DNA from: Candidatus Mediterraneibacter merdipullorum
Lineage (GTDB): Bacteria; Bacillota; Clostridia; Lachnospirales; Lachnospiraceae
Direction: 5' to 3'
DNA length: 64,000 nucleotides
Assembly (NCBI GenBank): GCA_019117125.1
Contig: DXAL01000048.1
Coordinates: 16,745 to 80,744 of the forward strand
The stretch's first letter is position 1; each line of letters begins with the position of its first letter. The position numbers and the translations under genes are program-made. A model generated the notes under the pieces. It was not told the origin of the DNA and did not search any database. It saw only the letters and a program-made list of their open reading frames with translations. Positions 16,642-26,030 of the stretch are shown here, one piece after another.

Positions 16642-17427
16642 ATGCGTCTTGTGGCTTCCCTGGCAATCGCCATATCCATGTATTCCAGGATTCCGGCGCC
16701 CACGGTGGAATGGAATCAGAAAAATATGAAGTATGCGATGTGTTTTTTTCCTGTAGTCGGAGTGATAACAGGATTACTTGAGCTTGGAATCGGATACGTT
16801 CTCCTGACGGAGACATCCTGCGGGAAGGTGTTTTTTGCCGCTGTCATGACACTGGTTCCGGTCATTGTCACCGGAGGCATCCACCTGGACGGATATGCAG
16901 ATACCATCGATGCATTGAGCTCCTGCGGGGACAGGGAGAAAAAGCTGCAGATATTGAAAGACTCCCACGCGGGAGCGTTTGCGGTGATTGGGCTGTGCGT
17001 GTATTTTACTGCGTCCGTGGCAGTCTGGAGCGAGGCGGAGATATCCATGCTCCCGCTGGCTGCCTGCATCTTTCCCTTGTCCAGGTCATTGAGCGGCATC
17101 TCTGTCGTGACATTTCGCGCGGCGAAGGACAGCGGTCTGCTGCGGACGTTCCAGGACGGGGCGCAGCGCCGGCGCGTCAGGGCGGTGCTGGTTATCTGGG
17201 CGTGCGCGGATGTGTGCGTGATGGCTCTGTCCGCATACCGGTATGGTCCGGGCGGCATGGCGGCGCCGGCTGTGATGACTGCGGCGGCGCTCCTTGTATT
17301 TCTTCATTATTACGGGCTGTGCAGGAAACAGTTCGGCGGGACGACCGGAGACCTGGCGGGATACTTCCTCCAGGTGTGCGAGCTTGGGATGCTCGCGGCA
17401 GGAGTTCTGACCTGGAACCTGCGGTGA
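16642..17427 (+). CDS. cobS: Adenosylcobinamide-GDP ribazoletransferase (cobalamin synthase) CobS
   Basis: Integral membrane enzyme joining adenosylcobinamide-GDP and alpha-ribazole, the final assembly step. 261 residues with about six or seven hydrophobic segments. Signature GGIHLDGYADTIDAL (metal-binding acidic cluster) at about residues 76-90, then DSHAGAFAVIGL and the late GGTTGDLAGYFLQ. Last gene of the operon. cobU (cobinamide kinase/guanylyltransferase), its usual partner, is not adjacent. A tract of tandem repeats starts at the stop codon. Confidence 0.94.
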   Translation: MRLVASLAIAISMYSRIPAPTVEWNQKNMKYAMCFFPVVGVITGLLELGIGYVLLTETSCGKVFFAAVMTLVPVIVTGGIHLDGYADTIDALSSCGDREKKLQILKDSHAGAFAVIGLCVYFTASVAVWSEAEISMLPLAACIFPLSRSLSGISVVTFRAAKDSGLLRTFQDGAQRRRVRAVLVIWACADVCVMALSAYRYGPGGMAAPAVMTAAALLVFLHYYGLCRKQFGGTTGDLAGYFLQVCELGMLAAGVLTWNLR

Positions 17428-17433
17428 CTGCGC

Positions 17434-17548
17434 GCAATCCTGCAATGACCGGATGTGCAATCCTGCGGTGAGCGCGCGCAATCCTGCGGTGACCGGACGT
17501 GTAATCGGGGATGCAACCCGGATGTGCAGTCGGGGATGCAACCCGGGG
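17434..17548 (+). repeat. Degenerate tandem repeat tract after cobS
   Basis: Repeats of about 21-23 bp built on GCAATCCTGCGGTGACCGGA (17434, 17457 and 17478), then two copies of a TCGGGGATGCAACCCGG unit. They begin with material resembling the cobS 3' end and stop just before the pheS promoter. Not CRISPR: there are no unique spacers. Confidence 0.85.
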
Positions 17549-17576
17549 TTGACAAAAAGAGAACCTGTGATAAAAT
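17549..17576 (+). promoter_or_regulatory. Promoter of the pheST T-box transcript
   Basis: TTGACA, 16-base spacer, TAAAAT. Confidence 0.75.
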
Positions 17577-17582
17577 GGAAGA

Positions 17583-17880
17583 GTGATTCGGCTGTACGGC
17601 AGCCGGAACAAGATAAAGCATAAAAGCGTTGAACGTGTAAAGTAGGGAACCATTTTCTATCAGAGAGAGAAAATCACCGGCTGCAAGTTTTCTTTAGTTC
17701 AGATGGGGACCGAATTTCCCACGGGAGCTGTATCTCGGAACCTTCCTTACAGAAGGGGAAAGAAGTAGGAGATACCGTAGACTGTACGTTACACAGACCA
17801 GAGTGTCCATACTTGACGTATGGGAAACAGGGTGGTACCGCGAGAACATATGCCTCGTCCCTTATTGGGACGGGGCTTTT
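17583..17880 (+). promoter_or_regulatory. T-box leader for pheST (tRNA-Phe sensing)
   Basis: Long leader ending in the diagnostic T-box sequence GGGTGGTACCGCG (17830-17842) and a terminator. The 5' part folds as a stem I region. A UUC triplet at 17655-17657 in CATTTTCTAT is a plausible specifier for Phe, in keeping with pheS downstream. Uncharged tRNA-Phe would pair with the UGGU of the T-box and stabilise the antiterminator. The 5' end is set by the promoter at 17549. Confidence 0.92.
17852..17878 (+). terminator. T-box terminator hairpin
   Basis: CCTCGTCCC paired with GGGACGGGG around a TTATT loop, followed by CTTTT; it is mutually exclusive with the antiterminator that contains the T-box. 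Confidence 0.88.
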
Positions 17881-17926
17881 CTGTTGGGAATATTATGCGG
17901 AAAAAGCTGAAAGGAGCAGGAAAAAG

Positions 17927-18946
17927 ATGAAAGAAAAACTGGAGCAGATCAAAGCGGAAGCAGTCGCACAGATTCAGGCGGCGGATGTCCCGGAGAAGTT
18001 AAACGATGTGCGCGTGAAGTTCCTCGGAAAGAAGGGAGAACTGACCGCTGTATTAAAAGGAATGAAAGATGTTGCCCCGGAAGACCGTCCGAAAGTCGGA
18101 CAGATGGTAAATGACGCCAGGGCAGCTATCGAGGCGCTTCTGGAGGAGTCAAAGACAAAGATGGAGCGCGCCATCCGCGAGCGGAAGATGAAGGCGGAAG
18201 TCATCGACGTGACGCTCCCGTCCAAAAAGAACATTATGGGACACCGTCACCCGAATACCATCGCTCTGGAAGAAGTGGAGCGCATCTTCGTGGGTATGGG
18301 ATATGAAGTTGTGGAAGGACCGGAGGTGGAGTACGATGAGTACAACTTCGAGAAGCTGAACATCCCGGCGGACCATCCGGCAAAGGATGAGCAGGATACG
18401 TTCTATATCAATAAAGAAATCGTGCTCAGGACCCAGACCTCACCGGTGCAGGCGCGCATCATGGAGCAGGGAAAGCTCCCCATCCGTATGATAGCGCCGG
18501 GAAGAGTATTCCGCTCGGACGAGGTGGATGCGACACATTCCCCGTCCTTCCATCAGATTGAAGGACTGGTGATAGACAAAAATATCTCCTTTGCCGACCT
18601 CAAAGGCACGCTGGAAGTGTTCGCAAAAGAGCTGTTCGGACCGGAGACAAAGACGAAGTTCCGCCCCCATCATTTCCCGTTCACAGAGCCCAGCGCCGAG
18701 GTGGACGTAAGCTGCTTCAAATGCGGCGGAAAGGGCTGCCGTTTCTGTAAAGGCTCCGGCTGGATTGAGATTCTTGGCTGCGGCATGGTACATCCCCATG
18801 TGCTCGAGATGTGCGGCATTGACCCGGAAGTCTACGGCGGATTCGCATTCGGCGTAGGTCTGGAACGCATCGCCCTCCTCAAATATGAGATTGACGACAT
18901 GAGGCTCCTGTATGAGAACGACGTCCGTTTCCTGAAACAGTTCTGA
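17927..18946 (+). CDS. pheS: Phenylalanyl-tRNA synthetase alpha subunit
   Basis: Catalytic subunit of the heterotetrameric enzyme. 339 residues from ATG 17927, preceded by AAAGGAGC. N-terminal coiled-coil tRNA-binding arm (about 1-85), then the class II core with motif 1 around [17 protein letters not shown], motif 2 [19 protein letters not shown] and motif 3 [16 protein letters not shown]. The C-terminal part also has [17 protein letters not shown], usual for bacterial PheS. Controlled by the T-box leader and cotranscribed with pheT. Confidence 0.97.
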   Translation: MKEKLEQIKAEAVAQIQAADVPEKLNDVRVKFLGKKGELTAVLKGMKDVAPEDRPKVGQMVNDARAAIEALLEESKTKMERAIRERKMKAEVIDVTLPSKKNIMGHRHPNTIALEEVERIFVGMGYEVVEGPEVEYDEYNFEKLNIPADHPAKDEQDTFYINKEIVLRTQTSPVQARIMEQGKLPIRMIAPGRVFRSDEVDATHSPSFHQIEGLVIDKNISFADLKGTLEVFAKELFGPETKTKFRPHHFPFTEPSAEVDVSCFKCGGKGCRFCKGSGWIEILGCGMVHPHVLEMCGIDPEVYGGFAFGVGLERIALLKYEIDDMRLLYENDVRFLKQF

Positions 18947-19003
18947 CCCCTCGGGAAGAGAATCTCATGAGAACAAAATACAGCGCAAAGAAAGGATAGA
19001 AAA

Positions 19004-21424
19004 ATGAATACTTCATTATCATGGATAAAAGCATATGTTCCGGACCTGGACGTGACCGCGCAGGAGTATACCGATGCGATGACGCTCTCCGGAACAAAAG
19101 TAGAAGGATATGAAAAACTGGATGCAGACCTGGAAAAAATCGTCATCGGACAGATTAAAAAGATAGAGAAGCATCCGGATGCGGACAAGCTTATCATCTG
19201 CCAGGTGGATATCGGCACAGAGACCATCCAGATTGTAACAGGCGCGCCGAACGTAAAAGAAGGCGACAAGATTCCGGTTGTGCTGGACGGCGGACGTGTG
19301 GCGGGCGGTCATGAGCCCGGACAGAAAGTCGAGGGCGGCATCCGGATAAAGAAAGGCAAACTGCGCGGCGTAGAGAGCAACGGCATGATGTGTTCCATCG
19401 AAGAGCTGGGTTCCACAAGAGAGATGTATCCGGAGGCGCCGGAGTACGGCATCTATATCTTCCCGGAGGACGCGGTGGTCGGAGAGAGCGCCATCAAAGC
19501 CCTGGGGCTTGACGACGCCATCTTTGAGTATGAGATTACATCCAACCGTGTGGACTGCTTCAGCGTCATCGGCATCGCGCGCGAGGCGGCGGCGACATTC
19601 CGCAAAGAATTTAAGCCTCCGGTGGTGACGCCTACGGGAAATGACGAGGACGTCAATGACTATGTCAGAGTGACGGTGGAGAACACGGAACTCTGCCCGC
19701 GCTACTGTGCGAGAGTTGTCCGTAACATCAAGATAGGTCCGTCCCCGAAATGGATGCAGAGACGGCTCGCATCCGTTGGCATCCGCCCCATCAACAACCT
19801 GGTGGATATCACAAACTACGTGATGGAAGAGTACGGACAGCCCATGCACGCATACGACCTGGATACCATCGCAGACCGCCACATCGTGGTGAAGACGGCG
19901 AAGGACGGCGATAAATTCACCACACTGGACGGTCAGGAACGGACGATGGATGAGAATGTCCTGATGATATGCGACGGAGAGAAGGAAATCGGCATCGCCG
20001 GAATCATGGGCGGCGAAAACTCCATGATAACAGACGATGTGAAGACCATGCTCTTTGAGGCGGCATGCTTTGACGGCGTGAACATCCGCAAATCCGCAAA
20101 ACGCATCGGACTGCGGACAGACGCCTCCGCCAAATTCGAGAAAGGACTGGACCCGAACAACGCGCAGGCAGCCATTGACCGTGCGTGCCAGCTTGTGGAA
20201 GAGATGGGCGCAGGCGAAGTCGTGGGCGGCATGGTGGACGTCTACGGCAAAAAGAAAGAACCGGTGAGGGTGCCCTTTGATGCGGACAAAGTCAACGCGC
20301 TTCTTGGAACAGACCTTTCTGAGGAAGAGATGCTCGGCTACTTCCGGATGATTGAGCTGGAGTATGACGCAGAGAAAAAAGAAGTCATCGCGCCGACTTT
20401 TCGTCAGGACCTCTTCCGTCTGGCTGACCTTGCGGAGGAAGTGGCGAGATTCTACGGATACGACAATATCCCGACCACTCTTCCGGCAGGAGAGTCCACC
20501 ACAGGAAAACTTTCCTTCAAGCTGCGCATCGAGCAGGTGGCGAGAGACATTGCGGAGTTCTGTGGATTCAGCCAGGGCATGACATACTCTTTCGAGAGCC
20601 CGAAGGTATTTGACAAGCTCCTCCTCCCGGCAGATTCAGAGCTGAGAAAAGCGATAGAAATCATGAATCCCCTGGGAGAGGATTACAGCATCATGCGGAC
20701 CATTTCCCTGAACGGGATGCTGACGTCACTGGCGACCAACTACAACCGCCGGAATAAAGACGTCCGTCTGTATGAGCTCGGAAACATCTATATTCCGCAC
20801 GAACTGCCGCTTGCCGGTCTGCCGGACGAGCGGATGCAGTTCACCCTCGGAATGTACGGGGACGGCGACTTCTTCACCATGAAAGGCGTGGTGGAAGAGT
20901 TCTTTGAGAAGATTGGCATGCGGGGCAGAGAAAAATATGACCCGGATGCAGGCAAGACATTCCTTCACCCGGGACGTCAGGCAAATATCCTCTACGACGG
21001 AAAAGTCGTGGGATATCTGGGCGAGGTACATCCGGAAGTGGCGGATACTTACGGAATCGGCACACGCGCCTACGTGGCGGTCATCGACATGCCGGAAATC
21101 CTGCCGTATGCGACATTTGACCGGAAGTACACGGGCATCGCGAAATATCCGTCTGTGACAAGGGATATCAGTATGGTCGTTCCGAAGGAAATCCTGGTCG
21201 GTCAGATTGAGGAAGTTATCGAGAAGAGAGGCGGCGCGCATCTGGAGAGCTTCCGCCTGTTCGACATCTACGAAGGCTCCCAGATAAAAGAGGGATTCAA
21301 GTCCGTGGCATATTCCATCGTGTTCCGCGCGAAGGACAGGACGCTGGAGGAGAGCGATGTTTCATCTGCGATGACAAAGATACTGAAAGGACTGGAAGAA
21401 CTGGGGATTGAATTACGCCAGTAA
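19004..21424 (+). CDS. pheT: Phenylalanyl-tRNA synthetase beta subunit
   Basis: 806 residues, normal full length. Domains in order: N-terminal tRNA-binding OB fold (about 40-150, with [13 protein letters not shown]), B3/B4 editing domain (about 210-400, [20 protein letters not shown]), B5 domain (about 405-475), catalytic-like core, and C-terminal anticodon-binding FDX-ACB domain (about 710-806, [16 protein letters not shown]). AAAGGA precedes the start. Forms the alpha2beta2 enzyme with PheS. Confidence 0.97.
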   Translation: MNTSLSWIKAYVPDLDVTAQEYTDAMTLSGTKVEGYEKLDADLEKIVIGQIKKIEKHPDADKLIICQVDIGTETIQIVTGAPNVKEGDKIPVVLDGGRVAGGHEPGQKVEGGIRIKKGKLRGVESNGMMCSIEELGSTREMYPEAPEYGIYIFPEDAVVGESAIKALGLDDAIFEYEITSNRVDCFSVIGIAREAAATFRKEFKPPVVTPTGNDEDVNDYVRVTVENTELCPRYCARVVRNIKIGPSPKWMQRRLASVGIRPINNLVDITNYVMEEYGQPMHAYDLDTIADRHIVVKTAKDGDKFTTLDGQERTMDENVLMICDGEKEIGIAGIMGGENSMITDDVKTMLFEAACFDGVNIRKSAKRIGLRTDASAKFEKGLDPNNAQAAIDRACQLVEEMGAGEVVGGMVDVYGKKKEPVRVPFDADKVNALLGTDLSEEEMLGYFRMIELEYDAEKKEVIAPTFRQDLFRLADLAEEVARFYGYDNIPTTLPAGESTTGKLSFKLRIEQVARDIAEFCGFSQGMTYSFESPKVFDKLLLPADSELRKAIEIMNPLGEDYSIMRTISLNGMLTSLATNYNRRNKDVRLYELGNIYIPHELPLAGLPDERMQFTLGMYGDGDFFTMKGVVEEFFEKIGMRGREKYDPDAGKTFLHPGRQANILYDGKVVGYLGEVHPEVADTYGIGTRAYVAVIDMPEILPYATFDRKYTGIAKYPSVTRDISMVVPKEILVGQIEEVIEKRGGAHLESFRLFDIYEGSQIKEGFKSVAYSIVFRAKDRTLEESDVSSAMTKILKGLEELGIELRQ

Positions 21425-21440
21425 TGAAAGGAATACCCGC

Positions 21441-22466
21441 ATGAAGACAAGTGATTTTTCTTACGAGCTGCCCCAGGAGCTCATCGCCCAGGACCCCCTT
21501 GAGGACCGCTCATCCTCCCGGCTGATGGTGCTGGACAAAGAGACAGGAAAGACCGAACACCATGTGTTCAGGGAAATCATTCATTATCTGGAGCCCGGCG
21601 ACTGTCTGGTCATCAATGACACAAAAGTTATTCCGGCAAGGCTCATCGGCGCCAAAGAGGAGACCGGTGCGAAGATAGAAGTCCTGCTCTTAAAGCGAGG
21701 GGCGGGAGATGTCTGGGAGACACTGGTAAAACCGGGGCGCAAGGCAAAGCCCGGGACGCGCATCACATTTGGAGACGGGCTGCTCACAGGAGAAGTGGTG
21801 GACATCGTGGACGAGGGAAACCGCCTCATCCGTTTTGAGTATGAGGGGATTTTTGAGGAAATCCTGGACCGGCTGGGTCAGATGCCGCTCCCGCCGTACA
21901 TTACCCATCAGCTCAGGGACAAAGACCGCTACAATACCGTCTATGCAGAACATTCCGGCTCCGCGGCAGCGCCCACGGCAGGACTGCATTTCACACCGGA
22001 GCTGCTCCGGGAGATTGAAGAAAAGGGCGTGGATATTGCCCGGGTGACGCTCCATGTGGGGCTCGGCACGTTCCGGCCGGTCAAGGTGGACGATGTGGAG
22101 AACCACCATATGCACTCCGAGTTCTACATGATAAGCGAGGAGGCGGCAGAAAAGGTCAACCGCGCCAAAGACGGCGGCGGACGGGTCATCTGCGTGGGGA
22201 CTACGAGCTGCCGGACCATCGAGTCCGCCGCAGATGAAAACGGACATCTGCGCGCATGCAGCGGCTGGACAGAGATATTTATCTATCCGGGCTACCGCTT
22301 CAAAGCGCTGGACTGCCTGATTACCAACTTCCATCTGCCGGAGTCCACGCTCATCATGCTCGTATCTGCCCTGGCGGGAAAAGAACATGTGCTGGCGGCG
22401 TATGAGGAAGCGGTGCGGGAGAGATACCGGTTCTTCAGCTTTGGAGACGCCATGTTTATCAAGTGA
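21441..22466 (+). CDS. queA: S-adenosylmethionine:tRNA ribosyltransferase-isomerase
   Basis: Builds epoxyqueuosine on tRNA by transferring and isomerising the ribosyl part of SAM. 341 residues. Motifs: [19 protein letters not shown] at the N-terminus, [43 protein letters not shown] and [14 protein letters not shown] 21441 is preferred, with AAAGGA 10 bases upstream; an earlier in-frame ATG would sit inside pheT. It follows pheT by 16 bases and may be cotranscribed. Confidence 0.96.
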   Translation: MKTSDFSYELPQELIAQDPLEDRSSSRLMVLDKETGKTEHHVFREIIHYLEPGDCLVINDTKVIPARLIGAKEETGAKIEVLLLKRGAGDVWETLVKPGRKAKPGTRITFGDGLLTGEVVDIVDEGNRLIRFEYEGIFEEILDRLGQMPLPPYITHQLRDKDRYNTVYAEHSGSAAAPTAGLHFTPELLREIEEKGVDIARVTLHVGLGTFRPVKVDDVENHHMHSEFYMISEEAAEKVNRAKDGGGRVICVGTTSCRTIESAADENGHLRACSGWTEIFIYPGYRFKALDCLITNFHLPESTLIMLVSALAGKEHVLAAYEEAVRERYRFFSFGDAMFIK

Positions 22467-22523
22467 GACGGGCGGGGACAGACCCTGCCGCATAAAAAAC
22501 AGAGAACAGACAGAGGATATTTC

Positions 22524-22558
22524 GGGCTGTCCGGCTTTGCCGGGCAGCCCGCTTTGCG
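22524..22558 (+). terminator. Hairpin terminator after queA
   Basis: Strong stem GGGCTGTCCGGC/GCCGGGCAGCCC with a weak T tract (GCTTTGC). The rest of the 22467-22714 gap is AT-rich and holds an extended -10 (TGTGATAAT, 22661-22669) that may serve the next gene. Confidence 0.6.
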
Positions 22559-22714
22559 CTATCTGTATGGGGCTTTACAGATAGAATATTTCTTTTCTTT
22601 TGTGAAAACACTAAAATATAGTAGTAAATCAATAAAATAACGCTTGATTTTCGTATAAAATGTGATAATCTATAGAAAAGAAGGATTAGAACCGGAAAAT
22701 CGGGAGGCGGAATC

Positions 22715-23254
22715 ATGGGATTTGCTTTACAGAAAATATTATATGCTCCGGAAGTGAAGAACATTCGGAAAAATCTGAATATGAAGCAGAAAGAGCTGGC
22801 TGTACTGCTGAATGTTTCCGTCAAGACGGTGGAACACTGGGAAAGCAGCGGGGGCAGTGTATCCGGCGCTGCTGCCGCTTTGCTCTGTATCCTTCGGGAG
22901 CGCCCCTGGCTTCTGGAAGAACTGGAGATTCCGGAGAAGAAGTTTCCGCTGCGCCTCAGATATATGAACGGGGAACGGCTGTGTACAATCATCGATGTAA
23001 ATGACAGAGAGCAGCGGGTGATAATTAAAAATTATGTAACGGACCCGCTGTACCGCGCATTCGGAAGGAACGAGCATCCTTCGTACAGGGATTATGAAGA
23101 ATTTCTGGAGTCAAGATGTTTCCCGCGGACGCGGGACAAGATGAAAATCATACTGGAAGAACTAAATCTCCCGTTTTATGACCCGTTTCTGATTATACAG
23201 AAAACGGAAGGGAAGATGGCGGAAGATGATTTCCGGATTGAGATTGAGAGATGA
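22715..23254 (+). CDS. XRE-type HTH protein with C-terminal domain of a HipA-kinase partner
   Basis: 179 residues. Residues about 15-70 form a Cro/CI-type helix-turn-helix (KNIRKNLNMKQKELAVLLN, then SVKTVEHWES). The rest (about 75-179) is a distinct domain with YRAFGRNEHPSYRDYEEFLE, SRCFPRTRDKMKIIL and NLPFYDPFLIIQKTEGKMAE. I recall this second type as a short protein encoded next to HipA-like kinases in Firmicutes; I cannot name the family. The stop overlaps the next start by ATGA, so the two are produced together. By analogy with HipBA/HipBST it may bind the operon DNA and restrain the kinase. The fusion of DNA-binding and partner domains is the notable point. Confidence 0.6.
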   Translation: MGFALQKILYAPEVKNIRKNLNMKQKELAVLLNVSVKTVEHWESSGGSVSGAAAALLCILRERPWLLEELEIPEKKFPLRLRYMNGERLCTIIDVNDREQRVIIKNYVTDPLYRAFGRNEHPSYRDYEEFLESRCFPRTRDKMKIILEELNLPFYDPFLIIQKTEGKMAEDDFRIEIER

Positions 23255-24069
23255 AGAGGATGGTCAGACTGGAAGAAAACGAATTGAGAACTGCAGCCCA
23301 TCAGTCCTCAAAAGGAAATCAGCTGAAGTGGGAATCGGACGGCGTATGGTACAAAGCAGACTATATGGGATATGAAGGTCTGGCGGAGTATATGGTTTCC
23401 GGACTTCTGAAACATTCAAACATGAATGAAGAAGAGTATATCCTGTATGAGACAGAAGAAATCGCTTATAAGAAAGTACGGTACCGGGGATGCCGGAGCG
23501 GGAACTTCCTGCCGGAGGGCTGGCAGCTTATTACGCTTGAGAGGCTGTTTCAGAATCTGTACGGGCAGAGTCTGTACATGAGTATTTTCAGAATACAGGG
23601 CACGAAGGAGCGGGCACGTTTTCTGACAGAACAGGCAGAACAGATGACGGGTCTTGAAAACTTTGGCGTTTATCTCAGCCGTCTGATGACAATCGACGCG
23701 CTGTTCCTTAATGAAGACAGACACATGCACAATATCGCTGTGCTGCGTGACGGAACCGGCCGGTATCATTATTGTCCGGTTTTTGACAATGGATGCGCGC
23801 TTCTGTCTGATACTCAGATGGATTATCCGATGGGAGAGGATATACTTCATCTCATCCCACAGGTCAGAGCCAAAACACTGTGCAGTGATTTCATGGAACA
23901 GCTGGAGGCGGTGGAAACGCTGTATGGGCAGTCATTAAAATTCTCATACAACGCACATGATATTGAGAGACTGCTGGAGAAAGAACGATATTATCCGGAA
24001 GACATAAAGATGCGGGTGCGTGATATTCTGCTTCAGCAGTGGCGCACCTACCGGTATTTGTTCGGATAA
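23251..24069 (+). CDS. HipA-like serine/threonine kinase
   Basis: 272 residues. Kinase motifs of the HipA C-terminal fold are present: DALFLNEDRHMHNIAVL, where Asp156, His158 and Asn161 fit the D-x-H-x-x-N catalytic loop, and CPVFDNGCALLSD with Asp179 as the metal-binding residue. The N-lobe begins WYKADYMGYEGLAEYMVSG. The usual HipA N-terminal subdomain is missing, as in HipT or CtkA-like proteins. ATGA overlap with the upstream HTH gene and a terminator directly after show a two-gene operon. Possible toxin of a HipBA-like toxin-antitoxin pair, or a signalling kinase; the target is unknown. Confidence 0.65.
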   Translation: MKRMVRLEENELRTAAHQSSKGNQLKWESDGVWYKADYMGYEGLAEYMVSGLLKHSNMNEEEYILYETEEIAYKKVRYRGCRSGNFLPEGWQLITLERLFQNLYGQSLYMSIFRIQGTKERARFLTEQAEQMTGLENFGVYLSRLMTIDALFLNEDRHMHNIAVLRDGTGRYHYCPVFDNGCALLSDTQMDYPMGEDILHLIPQVRAKTLCSDFMEQLEAVETLYGQSLKFSYNAHDIERLLEKERYYPEDIKMRVRDILLQQWRTYRYLFG

Positions 24070-24092
24070 AAAATATAGAATAATAAACCAGG

Positions 24093-24126
24093 GATGTCAC
24101 ACCAATCCGGTGGGGCATCTTTTTTT
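24093..24126 (+). terminator. Terminator of the HTH/HipA-like operon
   Basis: GATGTCACACC paired (one mismatch, one G-T) with GGTGGGGCATC around AATCC, followed by seven T. Confidence 0.85.
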
Positions 24127-24156
24127 ATTTCATAGGAAATTGCTTTCCTATGAAAT
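24127..24156. repeat. Perfect 13-bp inverted repeat
   Basis: ATTTCATAGGAAA, 4-base loop TTGC, TTTCCTATGAAAT. It has no T tract on the plus strand and follows a complete terminator, so it is not needed for termination. Could be a small palindromic repeat family or a protein-binding site. Confidence 0.8.
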
Positions 24157-24223
24157 AAAAATGCTTCGCGAAATTTACAAAGGCTTTTCTGAAACAAACA
24201 AACAGCACATCCGAAAAAGGGTA

Positions 24224-24254
24224 TTGCTATCACGGTAGCGTGATGGCGTATGCT
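24224..24254 (+). promoter_or_regulatory. MerR-type promoter with operator in a 19-bp spacer
   Basis: TTGCTA and TATGCT are separated by exactly 19 bases, the overlong spacer typical of MerR-family target promoters. A perfect dyad ATCACG-GTAG-CGTGAT (24229-24244) lies in the spacer. The MerR-like gene begins 29 bases downstream, so autoregulation is likely. Confidence 0.7.
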
Positions 24255-24282
24255 CAGATATACGGGGAAAGGAAAAGCCTTA

Positions 24283-24705
24283 ATGAAAAAAACAAATGAG
24301 ATGAGCAGGCTCGCCGGGGTCAGCAGGCGGACATTGCAGTACTACGACGACGAGGGGCTGCTCATAACCGAGAGAACTTGTGACAATCACCGCCTGTATG
24401 ACCGCCAGGCGATGGAGCGGATATGGGAAATCCTGGTGTATAAGGCAATGGATTTTGAACTGGGGGAAATCCGGCACATCGTAGAGGGGTCCGAAGAGCA
24501 GAAAAAGAAATGGCTTGCCCGGCGGAAAAAGGCAATCGACGAGAAAATCACGGAAGAGAGGCAAAAAAAAGATGTGATTGCATTTGTGCAGAAACACGGG
24601 ATACCGCCGCTGCCGGAAGAAGGAAGTGGAAAGACTTATGTAGAGTGTATCAGGGAATTGAGAGACAGGGCAGTCTGTGAAAGGAGAGGAAAATATGGAA
24701 GTTAA
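24283..24705 (+). CDS. MerR-family transcriptional regulator
   Basis: 140 residues. N-terminal winged helix of the MerR type: NEMSRLAGVSRRTLQYYDDE then GLL, followed by the NHRLYDRQAMERIWEI helices. A coiled dimerisation helix rich in Lys/Arg/Glu follows (about 75-110). No metal-binding Cys cluster is seen at the C-terminus; the effector is unknown. ATG 24283 is preferred. The gene lies under a 19-bp-spacer promoter with a dyad and overlaps the TM2 gene by 11 bases, so it probably controls the TM2/SPFH/zinc-ribbon cluster. Confidence 0.85.
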   Translation: MKKTNEMSRLAGVSRRTLQYYDDEGLLITERTCDNHRLYDRQAMERIWEILVYKAMDFELGEIRHIVEGSEEQKKKWLARRKKAIDEKITEERQKKDVIAFVQKHGIPPLPEEGSGKTYVECIRELRDRAVCERRGKYGS

Positions 24706-25090
24706 ATGTCCAAAATGCGGCGCGCCGCTTACAGATGGAACGTGCGGCTATTGTGGCTATAAGGCGGAAAGAACCGATGGAAACCAGGGGAACGGAGATG
24801 CTGCTCATACGCAGACGGGACCGGCACAGGAACAATGGAACATGACAGGGAATCCTATGCTGTACGCTGCGGGAATCATCCCCGGAGTCAGCAGGAAAAG
24901 CAGAGTGACGGCATTATTGCTCTGCATCTTTTTAGGCGGGCTGGGGGCGCACCGGTTCTATGTGGGAAAAGTGGGAACAGGCATCCTGTACTTGTGTACC
25001 GCCGGGCTTTTCGGTATCGGATGGCTTATTGATATCATCCGCATTGTGGTCGGTTCATTCCGGGATGAATTCGGGCTTTTGCTGCAGTAA
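24695..25090 (+). CDS. Zinc-ribbon TM2-domain membrane protein
   Basis: 131 residues. N-terminal zinc ribbon CPKCGAPLTDGTCGYCG (CxxC-x8-CxxC), a polar linker, then a TM2 domain: ALLLCIFLGGLGAHRFYVGK, the short turn VGTGILYLCTAGLFGIGW and a second helix ending in DIIRIVVG. TM2 proteins are small two-helix membrane proteins of uncertain function. AAAGGAGAGG precedes ATG 24695, inside the end of the MerR gene. With the SPFH and zinc-ribbon genes downstream it resembles the YdjG/YdjH/YdjI-type membrane-stress clusters of Bacillota. Confidence 0.85.
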   Translation: MEVKCPKCGAPLTDGTCGYCGYKAERTDGNQGNGDAAHTQTGPAQEQWNMTGNPMLYAAGIIPGVSRKSRVTALLLCIFLGGLGAHRFYVGKVGTGILYLCTAGLFGIGWLIDIIRIVVGSFRDEFGLLLQ

Positions 25091-25106
25091 TAAAGGAGGG
25101 AACACA

Positions 25107-25998
25107 ATGGGATTGTGGGATGTTGTCAAAGACCAGTTCCTTGATGTGATTGAATATGAAGATGAAAGCAACAAACTTATCGTCACGAAATTCCGGCGCG
25201 AAAGCGGAAACGATGAACTGAAACAGGGGTCAAAAGTCATTGTCAGGGAAAGCCAGTGCGCAGTCTTTCTAAAAGGCGGTCAGCTGGCAGACATCCTGAT
25301 GCCGGGGACCTATTCGCTGAATACGGAAAATTTCCCCGTTTTAACAAAACTCCAGGCATTCCCCTATCTGTTCGTATCGCCTGTAATCGCGGATTTGTAT
25401 TTCGTGAGCACAAGACAGTTTGTGGATAATCAGTGGGAGACGAAAAATCCCATCATCAAGCGGGACAAAGGGAATCGTGATGACCTATGATATCGTCGGA
25501 TATCTTTCCTCCATGGTGACAGAGACGTTTTCGGCTGTCGTTGGCGATACGGACCGTTCGGTGCTTGACCTGGCTGCCGCATATCAGGAACTGTCGGTGG
25601 AAATGCAGAAAAAGCTGAATGAACAGCTGCAGGTTACAGGCATTGGGTTCAGCGATATCGTGATTGAGAATATCTCGCTTCCGGAACGGGTCGAAGAACT
25701 GATAGACGAGCAGTCGGGAATCGGAATAGTCCGGGGAGATATGGGGACTTTCGTAGAGTATCAGACCGCAAGAGCCATGAGGGATGCGGCAAAGCAGGAA
25801 GGGGGACTGGCAGGTCTGGGAGCAGGCGTGGCATTTGGAAATACGATTGCCCAGAATATACAGAATGTATCAAACGAAAGCACTCCTGCAAAGAGTAAAG
25901 CCGAACAGTTGAGAGAAGTTAAGAGCCTGTTCGATGAGGGAATTCTGACGCAGGAAGAGTTTGATGCGGAAAAGAAGCGGATTTTAACAGCAAAATAA
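25107..25998 (+). pseudogene. SPFH-domain protein (virion core/YdjI-like), internally deleted and frameshifted
   Basis: The first frame (25107-25490, after AAAGGAGG) encodes the usual N-terminus, GLWDVVKDQFLDVIEYEDES through LYFVSTRQFVDNQWETKNP, then goes out of frame after IIKRDK and stops. The rest continues in another frame from about 25471 (GIVMTYDIVGYLSSMVTETF), with ELIDEQSGIGIVRGDMGTF and a C-terminal short-helix SHOCT-like motif (LFDEGILTQEEFDAEKKRIL). From memory of the family roughly 40 residues are missing at the junction (25466-25472), so this is an internal deletion with frame loss, not a point indel. The second part could be made from ATG 25480. SPFH proteins scaffold membrane domains. 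Confidence 0.8.
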
Positions 25999-26030
25999 AA
26001 TCAATATGAGAGACAAAGGAGAGAAAATTC

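Noticed and set aside
17434..17548. Repeat tract considered as a CRISPR array
   Set aside because: Units are adjacent and degenerate with no unique spacers of 30-40 bases; no cas genes anywhere in the window.
25466..25490. Stop codon recoding (readthrough) in the SPFH gene
   Set aside because: The downstream half is in a different frame and conserved residues are missing at the join, so readthrough would not restore it.
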